Positions 32,108 through 42,709 of a stretch of DNA of 64,000 nucleotides are shown piece after piece. The stretch spans positions 50,507,087 through 50,571,086 of the forward strand of contig OZ022508.1 in assembly GCA_963989385.1 (NCBI GenBank), written 5' to 3'. Under the pieces are notes generated by a model that was given only the letters and a program-made list of their open reading frames with translations, searched no databases and had not been told where the DNA came from. A program made the position numbers and the translations under genes. This stretch comes from Ctena decussata. Its lineage: Eukaryota > Mollusca > Bivalvia > Lucinida > Lucinidae. Positions within the stretch are counted from its first letter, which is position 1, and each line of letters begins with the position of its first letter.

Positions 32108-32254
32108 ATTATGGTGTTGTACAGAATACATTCATACAGTATAAATTTCCCTGCTTTATATGTATATTCCTTTGCCTATTTCTATACAAATGTTATTCAT
32201 CTACGAATGCTCTTGTTGGATTCGGCGAATGTGTAAAAAATTAAATAAAAGTGA

Positions 32255-32372
32255 AAATTTGGTAGACAAATAATGAATCCCCAATAAACAGCTTCTAACG
32301 TCTGCTATCGTTCGCCTATCGTTGCTAACGTTCGTTGGTTATTGTACCGTAGCTTATGTCCGAAATCCCTAT
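32255..32372 (-). repeat. Dispersed repeat, inverted partner of 25800-25915
   Basis: GCTAACGTTCGTT and GTACCGTAGCTTATGTC are the reverse complement of blocks at 25812-25855. It abuts the LINE 3' fragment that starts at about 32372. Confidence 0.7.
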
Positions 32373-32595
32373 TACAACTTTAAGAACTATTGACTGCAAT
32401 TTCTCCTTACTTTTGAACCCTTCGGTTGACCGGTGATTCAAATCTATCACCATAAATAAACAAGATATATGTTTGAAAGTACCTATATGTATCATTGATA
32501 CAGAAATTATAAGACCAAATAAGATTTAGAACGGTAGCTACACGTACACGTTCAAGTAGGAATTGCAGTTAAAATGTTTAGATAAGCGTAACTTT
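32372..32595 (+). pseudogene. 3' fragment of CR1/jockey-type LINE (copy of 15957-16175)
   Basis: Aligned with 15957-16175 at about 85% by eye. Shared landmarks: TTAAGAACTA, TGACCGGT, TTCAAATCTATCACCA, AATAAACAAGATAT and GGTAGCTACACGTACACGTT. Translated pieces such as TTLRT(I/N)DC and NFSLL correspond to the LINE ORF2 C-terminus. It is strongly 5'-truncated. Confidence 0.75.
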
Positions 32596-32774
32596 TACGT
32601 GTACGTGTAACAGAAAAAAAATGAGACGAATTATTTTAGATGTATGAAATGAATATTGAAAAAGCTATCAGCAGGATCTGGCGTCCATGTGTACGTTTGC
32701 GGGTTAACATGTACTAATTCTATCTCCTCTGTACCAAATGCTTTGGTCGGTTTTATCGAATCTTAACCACTGTT

Positions 32775-33930
32775 GTCTAACCGCCCCGTTGATTGCAGTC
32801 CAGAACCGCATTGTCACCATAAGTCTCATGGTTGTATAGTTCTGAGCAATATTCTGTCCATCTGCTGAGAATCTCTTGTTCCTCTGTAAGGCATTTCCCA
32901 GACCTGTCCTGGATAGCTGTGGACATATCCTGTTTCTCTGAAGTTAGATCCATCACCAGCTGGTATACTTTCTTGTTGTTGCTTTTCTTCAGGCAAGTTT
33001 CGATCTCCTCGCACTGAATACCTATCCAATCCTCCTTCGCTTTCTGAATCCTCATGTTTGCTTCACTGTTTTCTTTTGCTCCTCCTGCTTCAAACCTTTT
33101 CTTCTTCAAATTTCTCGTCTCATCACAGAGGCCAAAAACATCTCTGGTGACCCAAGGCTTTTTTCTGCGAGGTTCCCTTCCCAAGTATCTCACTGGCTGC
33201 ATCAGTCGTAGTACTACTGTAGTGTAGGTCATAATCGTGGTATCTATGTCCATGTCATCATCCCTCAGACTAATAAGAAGTGCAAATTTCCAACCTATTG
33301 TTGCTTGAAAAGTGCATGGCATCACTTAACTTATCGAGATCAAACGGATTTCTAGCCTTCTATAGACGAACTCAGAAGGTCATCATCATCTTGTCATGGT
33401 CACTTCCTTTGTCTTCTCCAGAAAAACTCCTTGTCCTGATCGGAAGCGCTTCCTCGCCAAGCTGTAATCAATCTGATTGTGGTGTTTCCCATCAGGGCTG
33501 TGCCATGTCCATCTTCTTGATGGTTTGTGAGGGCCAAGGGTGTTTATCAGTACTAGGCTGCAAACTCTAGAAGTCTGAGACCTCTCTGATTTGTCTCGAC
33601 ATTGCAGTAGGGTCCACAAACGTTTTTCCAGTCTGTCTGTGCATCCTTTCTAACTTTAGCATTCCAATCCCCTTGTACAACCAGAATGTTCTTCTTGGGT
33701 GTTTGGTCTATGATTTCCTAGAGCTGTTGGTAGAAGTGTTCTACCTCATTGTCGTCATGCCCAGATGTTGTTGACTAAACCTGTACGATGGTGATGTTGA
33801 AAGGAGCTGCTCTCAGGCGGATTGAAATCAGTCTGCTGGAGACTGGTACAACAATCCAATGAACACTCGAGCGCCTGGCCAACTGGAGAAAACGGCGGCA
33901 TACCAGCTGTGAAATCCAAGATGTTGCTTT
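32775..33930 (-). pseudogene. RTE-like LINE, second copy (endonuclease and linker only)
   Basis: The minus strand encodes an APE endonuclease part with VVQGDWNAKV near 33680, CGPYCNVETNQRGL near 33600 and RRWTWHSPDGKHHNQIDYS near 33510 (the SPDG...IDY segment). The linker frame follows at 32777-33325 with FALLISLRDDDMDIDTTI, GREPRRKKPWVTRDV, KEDWIGIQCEE and LYNHETYGDNAVLDCNQ. The sequence stops before the RT. Unlike the 10-12.8 kb copy it lacks the SINE insertion, so it shows the uninterrupted site. Frameshifts near 33330 and in the endonuclease disable it. Confidence 0.85.
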
Positions 33931-33941
33931 CGATTTTAATT

Positions 33942-34126
33942 GGAGCCAAGATAGCTCAGGTCTGCTGATCTAGCGATCCGGGGTTCGAGCCCCCGCTGTC
34001 GGCGGGTATCTTTTCAATCGTGAATGGGGTTCCATTGCACACAGCTTTTCATTATCACCCACGCATCGTCCTAATGACTGAAATACTGTTAAAAGGACGT
34101 AAAATCGCAAGCCATCCATCCATCAA
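33942..34126 (+). mobile_element. tRNA-derived SINE with perfect 11-bp target duplication
   Basis: CGATTTTAATT at 33931-33941 and 34127-34137 bracket a 185-bp SINE. The head contains AAGATAGCTCAGG and B-box GGTTCGAGCCC (33982-33992). The body contains GGGGTTCCATTGCACACA, and the tail is CCATCCATCCATC. Same family as 16953-17159. It inserted beside the truncated RTE-like LINE. Confidence 0.9.
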
Positions 34127-34139
34127 CGATTTTAATTCA

Positions 34140-34785
34140 GCTGTTTCAGTGAATTGTTGAGTACTAATTCACTGTTTGAAAGTCGGTTGTAAAGTAGATC
34201 ATATCACGAGCGCGGAACGCGAGTGATATATTAACTTACAGCTGACCGATAATGAATTATTACTCAGCATTTTCAGAGTTAAACTAAGTCGATTCTAACA
34301 CTAAAAAAACGCTGACTGATTCTAATACTCAAAAACGCTGAAATTCTTCGTACCATCCTGCCAGCTCGTTCATTCGCCAGCCAATATTCTTAACTGTATC
34401 TAAGATAATGTACGTTTTCATGGCGAATTCAGAAAGAAAATCTTGCAAGTGACGTCAGCAATCAGACCACACACGCTCTGAAACAGTGTAATGTTACAGA
34501 ATAAAACACGGAAACCTTCCATAGGTGCGGTGTGCTAGAATTAGTAAGAATGCCTATTCAACAAAGGGCAAATTCATCTCTGGTCGCATGTCATGGAAGC
34601 TTCATTAAAAAGTTCAGTTTGATTCAAGCTCGCTGAAAATAAGCATTCAGGATACTTTTGCAGCTACAAATTTACTATCTTAATTAAGCTGAAGTAGTGA
34701 GTAAAATACCAGAAAACTATAAATATGGACGGATTTCTATTCTAATATCGAATTATAAAAGAATCGCCAAAAAATGGTGTGTGTG
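34140..34785. other. No recognised gene
   Basis: Nothing recognised. It ends in a short GT microsatellite at about 34777-34789. Confidence 0.4.
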
Positions 34786-35419
34786 TGTGTAAAAGGTATG
34801 GGAAAGTAGCATAAAGTTTGCATTGAATGCATTTACGTAATTCCTTCCTTTAAATACACATTTAATTTCTTTATAATCAAATGCGGGATTCAAACAAACT
34901 TTTTTCACAGCTTCCGTATGTTTTTACCGTAAAATCTAAGAGAATTTTTGACAGTTTGGAAAGCCCTTAGTTTTATATATTATTATTCCATTATTCCTAT
35001 TATTCCATCACCTGCGTACACTTTCTTCTTGTCAAACATCTCTTATATTTTACGAAAGCTATGATTGTCACAGCGCCGACATAGTCCTCTCTGTCTTGTC
35101 TTTTTTATCGTTAATGCCACCAATTTCTAACAACGAACTAACGTTTATAGTAGTCACTGCAGCTGGTGTTGTGCTGTGTGGCAGCCCTAAAATGCGGCCC
35201 GTACATCGTCCATAGTGCAGTTTATATTTTTCTTTTGGTCCTTAGAGATCAGCGGAAATATTCTGAGAAATCGATTTTTATATGTATTCAAAACAGTATT
35301 CATGTACCCATGTATTCAAAACAGGTTTGCAATATTTGGACCCCATTCGGATTGACATCCGTCTTTATATAGGCTGCCTTGTTTGAAACTCGAAATTACA
35401 GTATCCTGTCTCTGGCTTT

Positions 35420-35545
35420 CATTGCCAGTTCATTCAGGGTCACTGAAGAGAATTTAGTATTCGAAACTGTACAGTCTGGCCCATACTCTCCTTCTGAATA
35501 TTTTCTCTGCTCTTTAAGGAACTAACTTTTATTCCCAATTTCCCA
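35420..35545 (-). repeat. Interspersed repeat family 'GGGCCAGACT' (inverted member)
   Basis: CAGGGTCACTGAAGAG, TTCGAAACTGTACAGTCTGG, CCCATACTCTCCTTCTGAA and TCTCTGCTCTTTAAGGAAC correspond to the reverse complement of 9540-9640. Confidence 0.7.
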
Positions 35546-35952
35546 ATCCACCATCTAATTTTACTATTTTAATTAAGATATAATCATCCCAACCAGCTTC
35601 TCCAAGTCAGTCCCATTTATGATGCTGACATGTGTGCACATTATTTCTTTAAGTCTTGGCTGCGAAATATGATCCAGAGGTCGTGTAAGGTCCGGATATG
35701 TTTGCAGCATCGTCATCGTCATCTCCTATATTTCCAAATAGGCCCTACATGGCTGAAGTACTGTGTAAAGAGCCGTCAAACCCGAAATCATTCATCGGAA
35801 ACAAATACTGCCTTCAGCTTCGCATGTACCACTCTCTTCGTAAATCTTGATGTATTTAAATTTACGCCTTACTGATTTTAAACCGAATGCGTGCTCGAAA
35901 CTTTGTTTGATACCATAAAGTAACATGTACATTTACGAATTAATTCCGAAAA

Positions 35953-36210
35953 ATGAACTCAAAGTACACGTTTATCAAGCAACGTGTAAACGGCCACCTA
36001 GAAGTAGTCAACGTCTACAATTTACTTCCAACTGGTAGAGACTATGCAAGTTTTGATGACGTATGCACCCAAATAATCGCTAGACGTATACACGTACCCG
36101 GAAAGTTAAAAATCTTAATCTCCCTAATACTATGCCTTAAAACATGCGACTATGACCAAGAACTCCATGACTACCCTCGAAATCTGCACCCCATCTCCCA
36201 TTTTCCTTAG
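35953..36210 (+). CDS. Unrecognised 85-codon open frame within the duplicated segment
   Basis: Starts at ATG 35953 and contains EVVNVYNLLPTGRDYASFDD and later LKILISLILCLKTCDYDQEL. The matching frame in copy A (from 18667) is interrupted by a stop after DDVC. Most differences between the copies in the first 38 codons change the amino acid, so the pair gives no sign of purifying selection. It may be a decayed fragment of a mobile-element gene, or chance. No family recognised. Confidence 0.2.
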   Translation: MNSKYTFIKQRVNGHLEVVNVYNLLPTGRDYASFDDVCTQIIARRIHVPGKLKILISLILCLKTCDYDQELHDYPRNLHPISHFP

Positions 36211-36263
36211 ATGTTCCATTGTTTTGTCATTTTTTCCCAATACATGAATATTCTCTATTTGCT

Positions 36264-36268
36264 ATAAA
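36264..36268 (+). other. Empty insertion site (ATAAA) for the 4.26-kb TIR element
   Basis: GCTATAAATGTTGTAC here joins sequences that in copy A lie on opposite sides of the 18987-23250 element, with a single ATAAA instead of two. It documents the pre-insertion state and fixes the duplication at 5 bp. Confidence 0.85.
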
Positions 36269-36849
36269 TGTTGTACTTCTGTAATTCCTGTCCATGTTAA
36301 AATGTTTACAGTGCTTGGATGCTTACATACATCTTGTTAAATGTTAGTTCTTGAACATTTTTCACTGTGAATATGACTCAATTACAGAACCGTAAAGATG
36401 TTTTCTCCTAAAAAATCATCTACTTTATAGTTTATACATGTTTCTGCTTAGCCTGGTTTCAGTCGAATCTGTATATTACTCTGGGGTATGTTCTACCAAC
36501 CATGACTAGTTTCTGCTTTACACAGACCGTTTTCTTTCTGCCTGATGTTCAGCTCTATAAGCTATCTGGTCCTTTTTCAGTGTGTAGTTATGTTTTTGTA
36601 ATTTGTGATGTACATTCTTGAAAAAAAATATGTTTATCAGGACGCATCTCTTCAAATGGAGTCAACTCTTCAAGCCTATAACTGATCCTTGAGGAGCGAT
36701 TTTTCCCTTTATAAAAATTAAAAGAGTTACTTCGTCTGCGAGTATCCTTAATACTGTTTATTACAAGTATTTTGGCATTGGTTGCTTTGCCACTCTTAAA
36801 TAGCGTCCCTTTCGCCAAATGCAACGCACCCTCCTATAAATAGGATTAA

Positions 36850-37480
36850 TACGGTAGTTCATTGATACATTTGTAGGATTTAAATGCTAGGTTCAACATT
36901 ATTTTGTATGTAAATCTTTATGAATTCATGTTTATTGTAAAATAAAGGTCAAGGGTATAAGTAAAACTATCCTCGAGAAGATTCCAAGTGAAGCTTTATG
37001 CCATCACAGTTTGAGAGAAATGGACGTGTTGACGTATTCTTTACGTAAGTTTTACGAAGTCACCAGAGCACGATATATAGGTCACAGATCTAAAAAAAAA
37101 AGCGCAACAATACTTGAAATCATTCTAAGAGAAAACTTAAAGTCAGGTTTGATGATTTTAAGTATCATATACCTTCCAAAACAGAGAAACGTTACACATC
37201 AACATCAAATCTTTTTTCCAGTAACACCATTCAAATTAAAAAAATTATCTAACTTGAACAAAGTCGCTAGTTTGATTTCATTCATTTACCAATCCTTTTT
37301 TTTTGTTCACGCCAGATCATTTGAAGTTGTATGGGGTAGAAAATCAAAAGTTATTTGTTCAATGTTTCTTTTTTTGTACAGTATAGATTGAGAGGAATGA
37401 ACTTAAACGTTAGTGCTGACGTTATTGTGGCCGGATTGGCGCAGGACGATGCTAAGCCAGGTGTGACAAAAAGGGGGTTG
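36850..37480. other. No recognised gene; one 126-codon frame
   Basis: Plus frame 37011-37391 is open for 126 codons but shows no domain, low-complexity bias or recognised family. I do not call it a gene. Confidence 0.35.
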
Positions 37481-37489
37481 AAATGATTG

Positions 37490-37760
37490 AAAGCGATAAT
37501 CTAGAATATGTGACTAAACCATTCAAAAATTTATTTCTCAAAGAACAATAACAATTATAATCTACATGATGGATGATGTGTAGGGAGACGTTGTATGGCC
37601 GCCACATGGCACAATACCAGCTGCAGTGATGTCAATTGAAAATCTTAAAGAGTTCCTTTAGGATCAGAGAACACATTCGAATAACTGAACATGGGCCATC
37701 TGGTGAAGAAAGACCTCTGGCTTTCGTCACCAGAAACTCACTCTTTACATATTTTTCAGC
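37490..37760 (+). repeat. Interspersed repeat family, longer member
   Basis: TATAATCTACATGATGGATG, GGAGACGTTGTATGGCCGC and ACCAGCTGCAGTGA are followed by AGAGTTCC, TCAGAGAACACATTCGAA, GAACATGGGCC and TTCGTCACCAG. This matches the block order seen at 9810-10020. Confidence 0.7.
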
Positions 37761-37769
37761 AAATAATTG

Positions 37770-40080
37770 CAGCTTCATCGGGCAGCAAAAGGTTGAATTT
37801 CTTTAGCATAAGAAGGTAAAATACGTTATAACAGCAATTTTGTAAAATAATGTCGAAATTTTCAGATTTTCTAATATATTGAATTTTGTTTGATAAAAAA
37901 AAGTTTGTAACTGTAGTGTCTACATTAGTTTAAGCATATTAGCTTAAACTATAGCTCTTATACAAATTTTAAGAATTTAGGTCTGATCCGTAACCGTCAA
38001 GTGCACTATTTGCTAAGCTTGACTGCCCATTTTAGCACAATTTAAACTTTTTCTGCTGCAGCTGAATGCTTGTACTGACTTACCAAGATAGCTTTGATAT
38101 TGACATAAGCAGTCTCTGAAGCAGATGCGACTGAAAAACGAAAATAAGCTGATTCAAATTTCACTGATTTGAATATCATCAATTTGACACAAAAGTGCTT
38201 GCAGAATGGGAAATACTACTGCACTCCCTGAACAATCTGACCTTGTCTACAACTTACTCAGACATTCCTGTCCCAATATTCAGTGAGGTGGTCACCTTTT
38301 ACAGATCATTTTGGAACATTTATTTGCTTGTAAGACCAAATTCGTAGCTTTGTCAGAGTGAAAATCCAAGTATATTCTGTTTTACGTACAGGCTATACCG
38401 TATAATTAATAAGATGAAGAAGCTATCAGAATCCAATTATGTCTATCCAAAGAGATATATTAATAAGCATCACTTTCTGGAAATCCTAAACTGCATTGGT
38501 GAAAGTCAGTCAACAAGCTTGTATAGTTTGAAAACTGTTGCTCTAGACCTTGTATTGCCTGTATGCCGATTATTCAAGGCCTTCTAAATGGCTGTTTTTG
38601 GTCTAGTTTCCACAAATACAATGAATCTAGTTTCAGTTCAAAGATTTCAATAGCAGAGTCTTAGCATTCAAATCAGGAAGTCCAAAAGTTGGCCTTTTCC
38701 ATGCTTTCAGTTTTAGGAGCCATAGAGATGAATTCTAAACAAGTATTTATGCACAACTAGCCAGGTGAAAGATTTTTAACAGTGCTCTGATTGCAAATGC
38801 ATAGTATCTTAAATCATACAGGTGTGACATCCATTATTCCGTGAATAAACCTAACCACCACTGAACTAGAAAGTGTTTTTAAAATTAGTAGAAGACACTA
38901 CAGTGACAAACTGTTAATAACAATGACTTGAACCAATTTTGATACAAAGGGTGTAAGTACTATTTCAGTTTTTCAGTTTTCCTTTTTCCCGTTTATTGAC
39001 TATTTACCAAGGGTAATAGGGAACGTTTGTATGTGAAGTACCCCATCCACTATTTCAGTTTTTCGGTTTTCCTTTTTCCCGTCTACCCCCATCCCGAACC
39101 ACAACTGTGTGCCTCATGCTAAGTACATACATGCTAAGTGGCTTGCTTGATACACGGGGCAGTATCTTACAAAAAATCCTAATTTCTATTATATTTAATT
39201 ATAAAATCCGGGTTTCCACCAAAAATTGAAGCGTATGTGCTAAAAATTTAGAAAGTAAATGCCAGTTTTGAAAAGCGGAGAGCAACAGATTTCAAGAGAG
39301 AAATTCTTGGGCATATCAAAATCATTTTTCAATTATTTTATATTCATAAGACTTTTGCTGACATGCTGACCTTAAAGACAATTTCTTTCTAAATCTTTTT
39401 AAATTCAAGCCTTGTGTGCATGAATAAATGTTAGATTATTCAAAATTTATCGTCATTTGTAAAATTTCTACCACAAAAGCGGCGTTTCCACTCTAGTACA
39501 GGCAAATGGCACCACACTCTTACTGTCTTCAGTGTTCTATGACTGCTCTGTGATTCTCTGTTATTTGTGATCAGTGAATTTAAGTCTCTGTCATTTGTGA
39601 CCAGACACCCACACCGCTTCTTTTAACTCTTCTAATGCCTTTATCTGTGCACAGCTTCGGTAGTACATGTACATATAAACTTGTGTCATAATCACCATTT
39701 TACCCTGTTTACTCAATTAACTCTTTCACTTTTTTGAAAGTGGAAGTGGTTATCTATCAGTCCAACTTGAATACGAAGTAGTCGCATTTTCCATTGCCAT
39801 CATAAGTATGTTTTCTCTGCTGGACAGAAGGATACAGATATCTGAAATAATTAAAGATAACAATTGTCATTGTTCTTACCTTTTAATACCGAAATACTAT
39901 CGGCAGAATCGACTATACCCCACTTAACAGCTTAGGAAAACTGATTATACTGAAAATGTCAATGATCGGGATTATCTAAAATGAACAAATTTAGTGAAAA
40001 ATATGCATCGATACAGTAAGATATCGTCAATCTGTGTAGCCTAAACAGGTTGCCGAGACGCTTGCGTCGAGAGTGATCCG
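37770..40080. other. No recognised gene; short direct repeat at 38959 and 39049
   Basis: The 34-bp block ACTATTTCAGTTTTTC...CCTTTTTCCCGT at 38959-38992 recurs at 39049-39082 with one mismatch (90-bp period). Otherwise AT-rich with stops in all frames. Confidence 0.5.
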
Positions 40081-40084
40081 ATGG

Positions 40085-40290
40085 TATGAGCTCATCCACG
40101 AGACGTGATACAGTACGCCAGATCAAGTCCTTATTATAATAATTTGTTTATTATATACTGTGGGGAACAGCCAAGCATTCACATTTGCCAGCTATAATGC
40201 ATCGACCCGGATTCGAACCTGTGCAGCATAAGTATTTAGCTAGTCATGAGGCAAACACTACTTGAGCTATCAAAGCGCGCCTTTTGACGT
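40085..40290 (-). mobile_element. tRNA-derived SINE (third family)
   Basis: On the minus strand, TTGATAGCTCAAGTAGTGTTTGCC is a tRNA-like A-box region and GGTTCGAATCC is a canonical B-box (complement of about 40210-40220). The tail side has TTATTATAATAATTTG. A tRNA gene is unlikely because the anticodon arm region is not tRNA-like and the sequence runs on into a non-tRNA body. Limits approximate. Confidence 0.65.
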
Positions 40291-40497
40291 GTTTGTTGAT
40301 GTTACGTCACTGATCCCGTTTTTCTTGGTTCTCGTTTCTACGTTGCACGTTATAAAATGACGCGCTTGAAGCTGGAACTCAGACGTAGCCAGAAAACAGG
40401 CAGTTCAAAGGGTGTATTATTGATAGGTATATAACAAATGTACAATGAGAGGATATACTAGGTACATGTAGGAGCAAAATCAATGTACAGATACAAA

Positions 40498-41326
40498 ATA
40501 TACTGAAAGGATTTAAAAACTTCCACTTTTTATTGCTGGCTGCAGATCTGTTCACTCATGACAGTGTTGAATATTTAACGACAAAATGCTTAAACTTATC
40601 AAATTTAAAGATTACGCAATTTATTTGCATCATTTACTTAAATGATGTCATTAAAAGAGAGTTACGTCACTGAAATGCATAAGGCGATGCCGGCGTTATC
40701 TTACGCAACACTCTTTTCGACCATTTCTTACTGTCTCAATATTGTAACGTCATCCACGTTGATTTGCAAATATCAATGCCGATGATGCTATCGCGCAAAG
40801 ACTATTATGGACATGGCGTCGACGTTAGTTAACGTCATGACCTCTGGTTTTTAATCTCGGTTAGGTGTTTTTCTGACGGTCTTTTGAGCTTCTTGTAAAC
40901 AGTGCACGTCGTCTAAGATTTTAAATCGCCGTAATTAACACATAAAATTGCCACGCGACGTCACTTTTTGAACTTTCAGCATTTATCTGCCCCAAAACTC
41001 TGCACCTGTCTGCGATTTTTAGGCGCGGTAGGCTAAATAAAAACACTGATCGAGTTCAAACTGTTAGAATTCAATTTGATGTAAGAGAAATGTTTCATCA
41101 GAAAACTGTATACATGAAACTATTCATCTTTATGTAAACAGTACTAAGAACACGAGAAGCAAGTGCTTTATCCTGACCGATTCGGTTGAACGATTTTAGA
41201 TTCGGTATATTGATATAATCAGGTATAAGAGAATAATATGTTGTAAAATTTTGGTGGACGTAGCTGCGTTCATTTTTGAGATATTCAAAATTAATGGGTG
41301 GAAGTTTTTAAATCCTTTCAGTATAT
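40498..41326. mobile_element. MITE-like element bounded by perfect 29-bp inverted repeats
   Basis: 40498-40526 (starting ATATACTGAAAGG) and 41298-41326 are perfect reverse complements over 29 bp, bounding 829 bp. The interior is rich in ACGTCA/TGACGT words (for example near 40666, 40748, 40826 and 40962) and has no coding frame. A target duplication was not identified, so the outer limits may extend further. Confidence 0.75.
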
Positions 41327-41329
41327 ATG

Positions 41330-42200
41330 TTTTGACTATGGATAAAATATGCAATCAAGAAAAGCTACAAATAACCTACAGCATGCCTTATTAAAATTGA
41401 GAAAAGGATTTTTTTTACAAAACAATTTGAACTTGAATATTGCAAGTCTCATCAAGTGATAGAAAACAGAGATCTCTATTATTGCATGTTCATAAAATAC
41501 AATTATACCAGAACTGTCAGAAATACTAATTGAACCATAAGATTTCAAGGCAGCTAGAACAAAAAACTTCCATGGCCTCTGAAACAGAGGCAATATCCCT
41601 TATAACAAGACGATGCCCAGTCACCAATTACACTGATGTCACTGTCAGAACACCCAGCCGCATATGCATAGGATGCAACCCCACGACGCAGGCTATAAAA
41701 CGACTAGTTTGAGTGTGGAGAAATTTTAGAAAGGCTTTCCGAAATGTCATGTCAAGAAATAAACCGACACGGACTCTGGATGGTCCCACCAATTGCTTAA
41801 ACATATGAGCATCAATCCTTGTAGGAGATATGCTTCAGACGAGCCATTTTTCAACATTCTTTGATCTTCTGCGACCTTGAAAATAATGTCAATGCCATCA
41901 AAGTCTAATCTCTTCTTCTCAGTCGCACAATCTGTACAAGTTAGGTTAAAATCCACCCTACCATTCCATAGTGAAGAAACTGTGTACTAGCACTTCTACA
42001 CGGGTGGTCCAATTTGTCGTAAACGAGTAATAAGGAAAAAAAATCATTATCGTTTTAAAATTCTTATTTTTATTTCACGAATGGTATCAGGTGGGAAATG
42101 CCAAGTATTCATCATACAATACAATACAATCTTTATTACACCCAACTTACATATACATGTCATAACATTGGAACCAATGATGGACATTAATACTACACAT
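41330..42200. other. No recognised gene
   Basis: A degraded ATGACCTTGAAAAT-type repeat piece is visible near 41868-41900. Three short frames (60-85 codons) are unconvincing. Confidence 0.35.
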
Positions 42201-42211
42201 TAAGACGGTTT

Positions 42212-42317
42212 CCAGCAAGCACAAAACGTTAACAAATCAAGGACTCAACGTTGACTCGACGTCAAGACGTCGATTCAACGCTGAGTTACTGCCCACTCAA
42301 CGTTGTGTGCTCAGTGT
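42212..42317. mobile_element. Short palindromic MITE, ACGTTGA-rich, copy 1
   Basis: CCAGCAAGCACAAAACGTTAAC at the left and CAACGTTGTGTGCTCAGTG at the right are imperfect inverted repeats. The interior is a chain of TCAACG/CGTTGA and GACGTC words. A second copy is 175 bp downstream. Confidence 0.65.
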
Positions 42318-42491
42318 GTTATGACTGTAACAAAATGAAAACCACACTGTGATGAAACGCTGTGGAATAAGTGTAACAGATGCATTCTAAAAATACTGCA
42401 TATATATTTGGATTTTATAGAATAATGTGTTGAATGCAATTTAAAGACCACACCGAGTCTAGATCTGATGATTTTTTTAAATAGAAGAAAT

Positions 42492-42590
42492 CCAGCAGGC
42501 ACGCAACGCCGACCCGAATCAACGCTGATTCAACGTCCCACGTTGAATCCGCATCGCCTCTATGTCGAATCGACGTCGCGTGCCCAGTGG
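42492..42590. mobile_element. Short palindromic MITE, ACGTTGA-rich, copy 2
   Basis: CCAGCAGGCACGCAACG and CGACGTCGCGTGCCCAGTGG are inverted repeats at its ends. The interior repeats TCAACG, ACGTTGAATC and GTCGAATCGACG. It is similar to copy 1 in size and plan. Confidence 0.65.
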
Positions 42591-42625
42591 GAAAGCCCTC
42601 TCAAGCGTTCAAAGCATTCAGTTCG

Positions 42626-42634
42626 GAGAGAGAG

Positions 42635-42691
<57 letters not shown>

Positions 42692-42704
42692 GGGAGAGAG
42701 AGAG
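42626..42704 (+). repeat. (GA)n microsatellite
   Basis: AGAGAGAGAG with scattered interruptions over about 80 bp. Open frames across it give Arg/Glu or Ser/Leu repeats and are not genes. Confidence 0.95.
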
Positions 42705-42709
42705 CGAGC

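Larger units (their letters stand above)
34790..36831 (+). repeat. Duplicated segment copy B (paralogue of 18345-18986 plus 23251-23895)
   Basis: Homology with copy A begins at AAAAGGTATGGGA near 34790 and runs to AAATGCAACGC near 36831. The stretch 34863-35745 has no counterpart in copy A and includes an inverted member of the GGGCCAGACT repeat family. Copy B preserves the uninterrupted target of the 4.26-kb TIR element (ATAAA at 36264-36268). Copies differ at roughly one position in ten by eye. Confidence 0.85.

Noticed and set aside
37011..37391. 126-codon open frame as a host gene
   Set aside because: No domain, no homologue recognised and AT-rich surroundings; within the length expected by chance in 64 kb.
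40190..40275. A tRNA gene on the minus strand
   Set aside because: Canonical B-box, but the stems do not form a convincing cloverleaf by eye and the sequence runs into a SINE-like body. A tRNA-scan would settle it.
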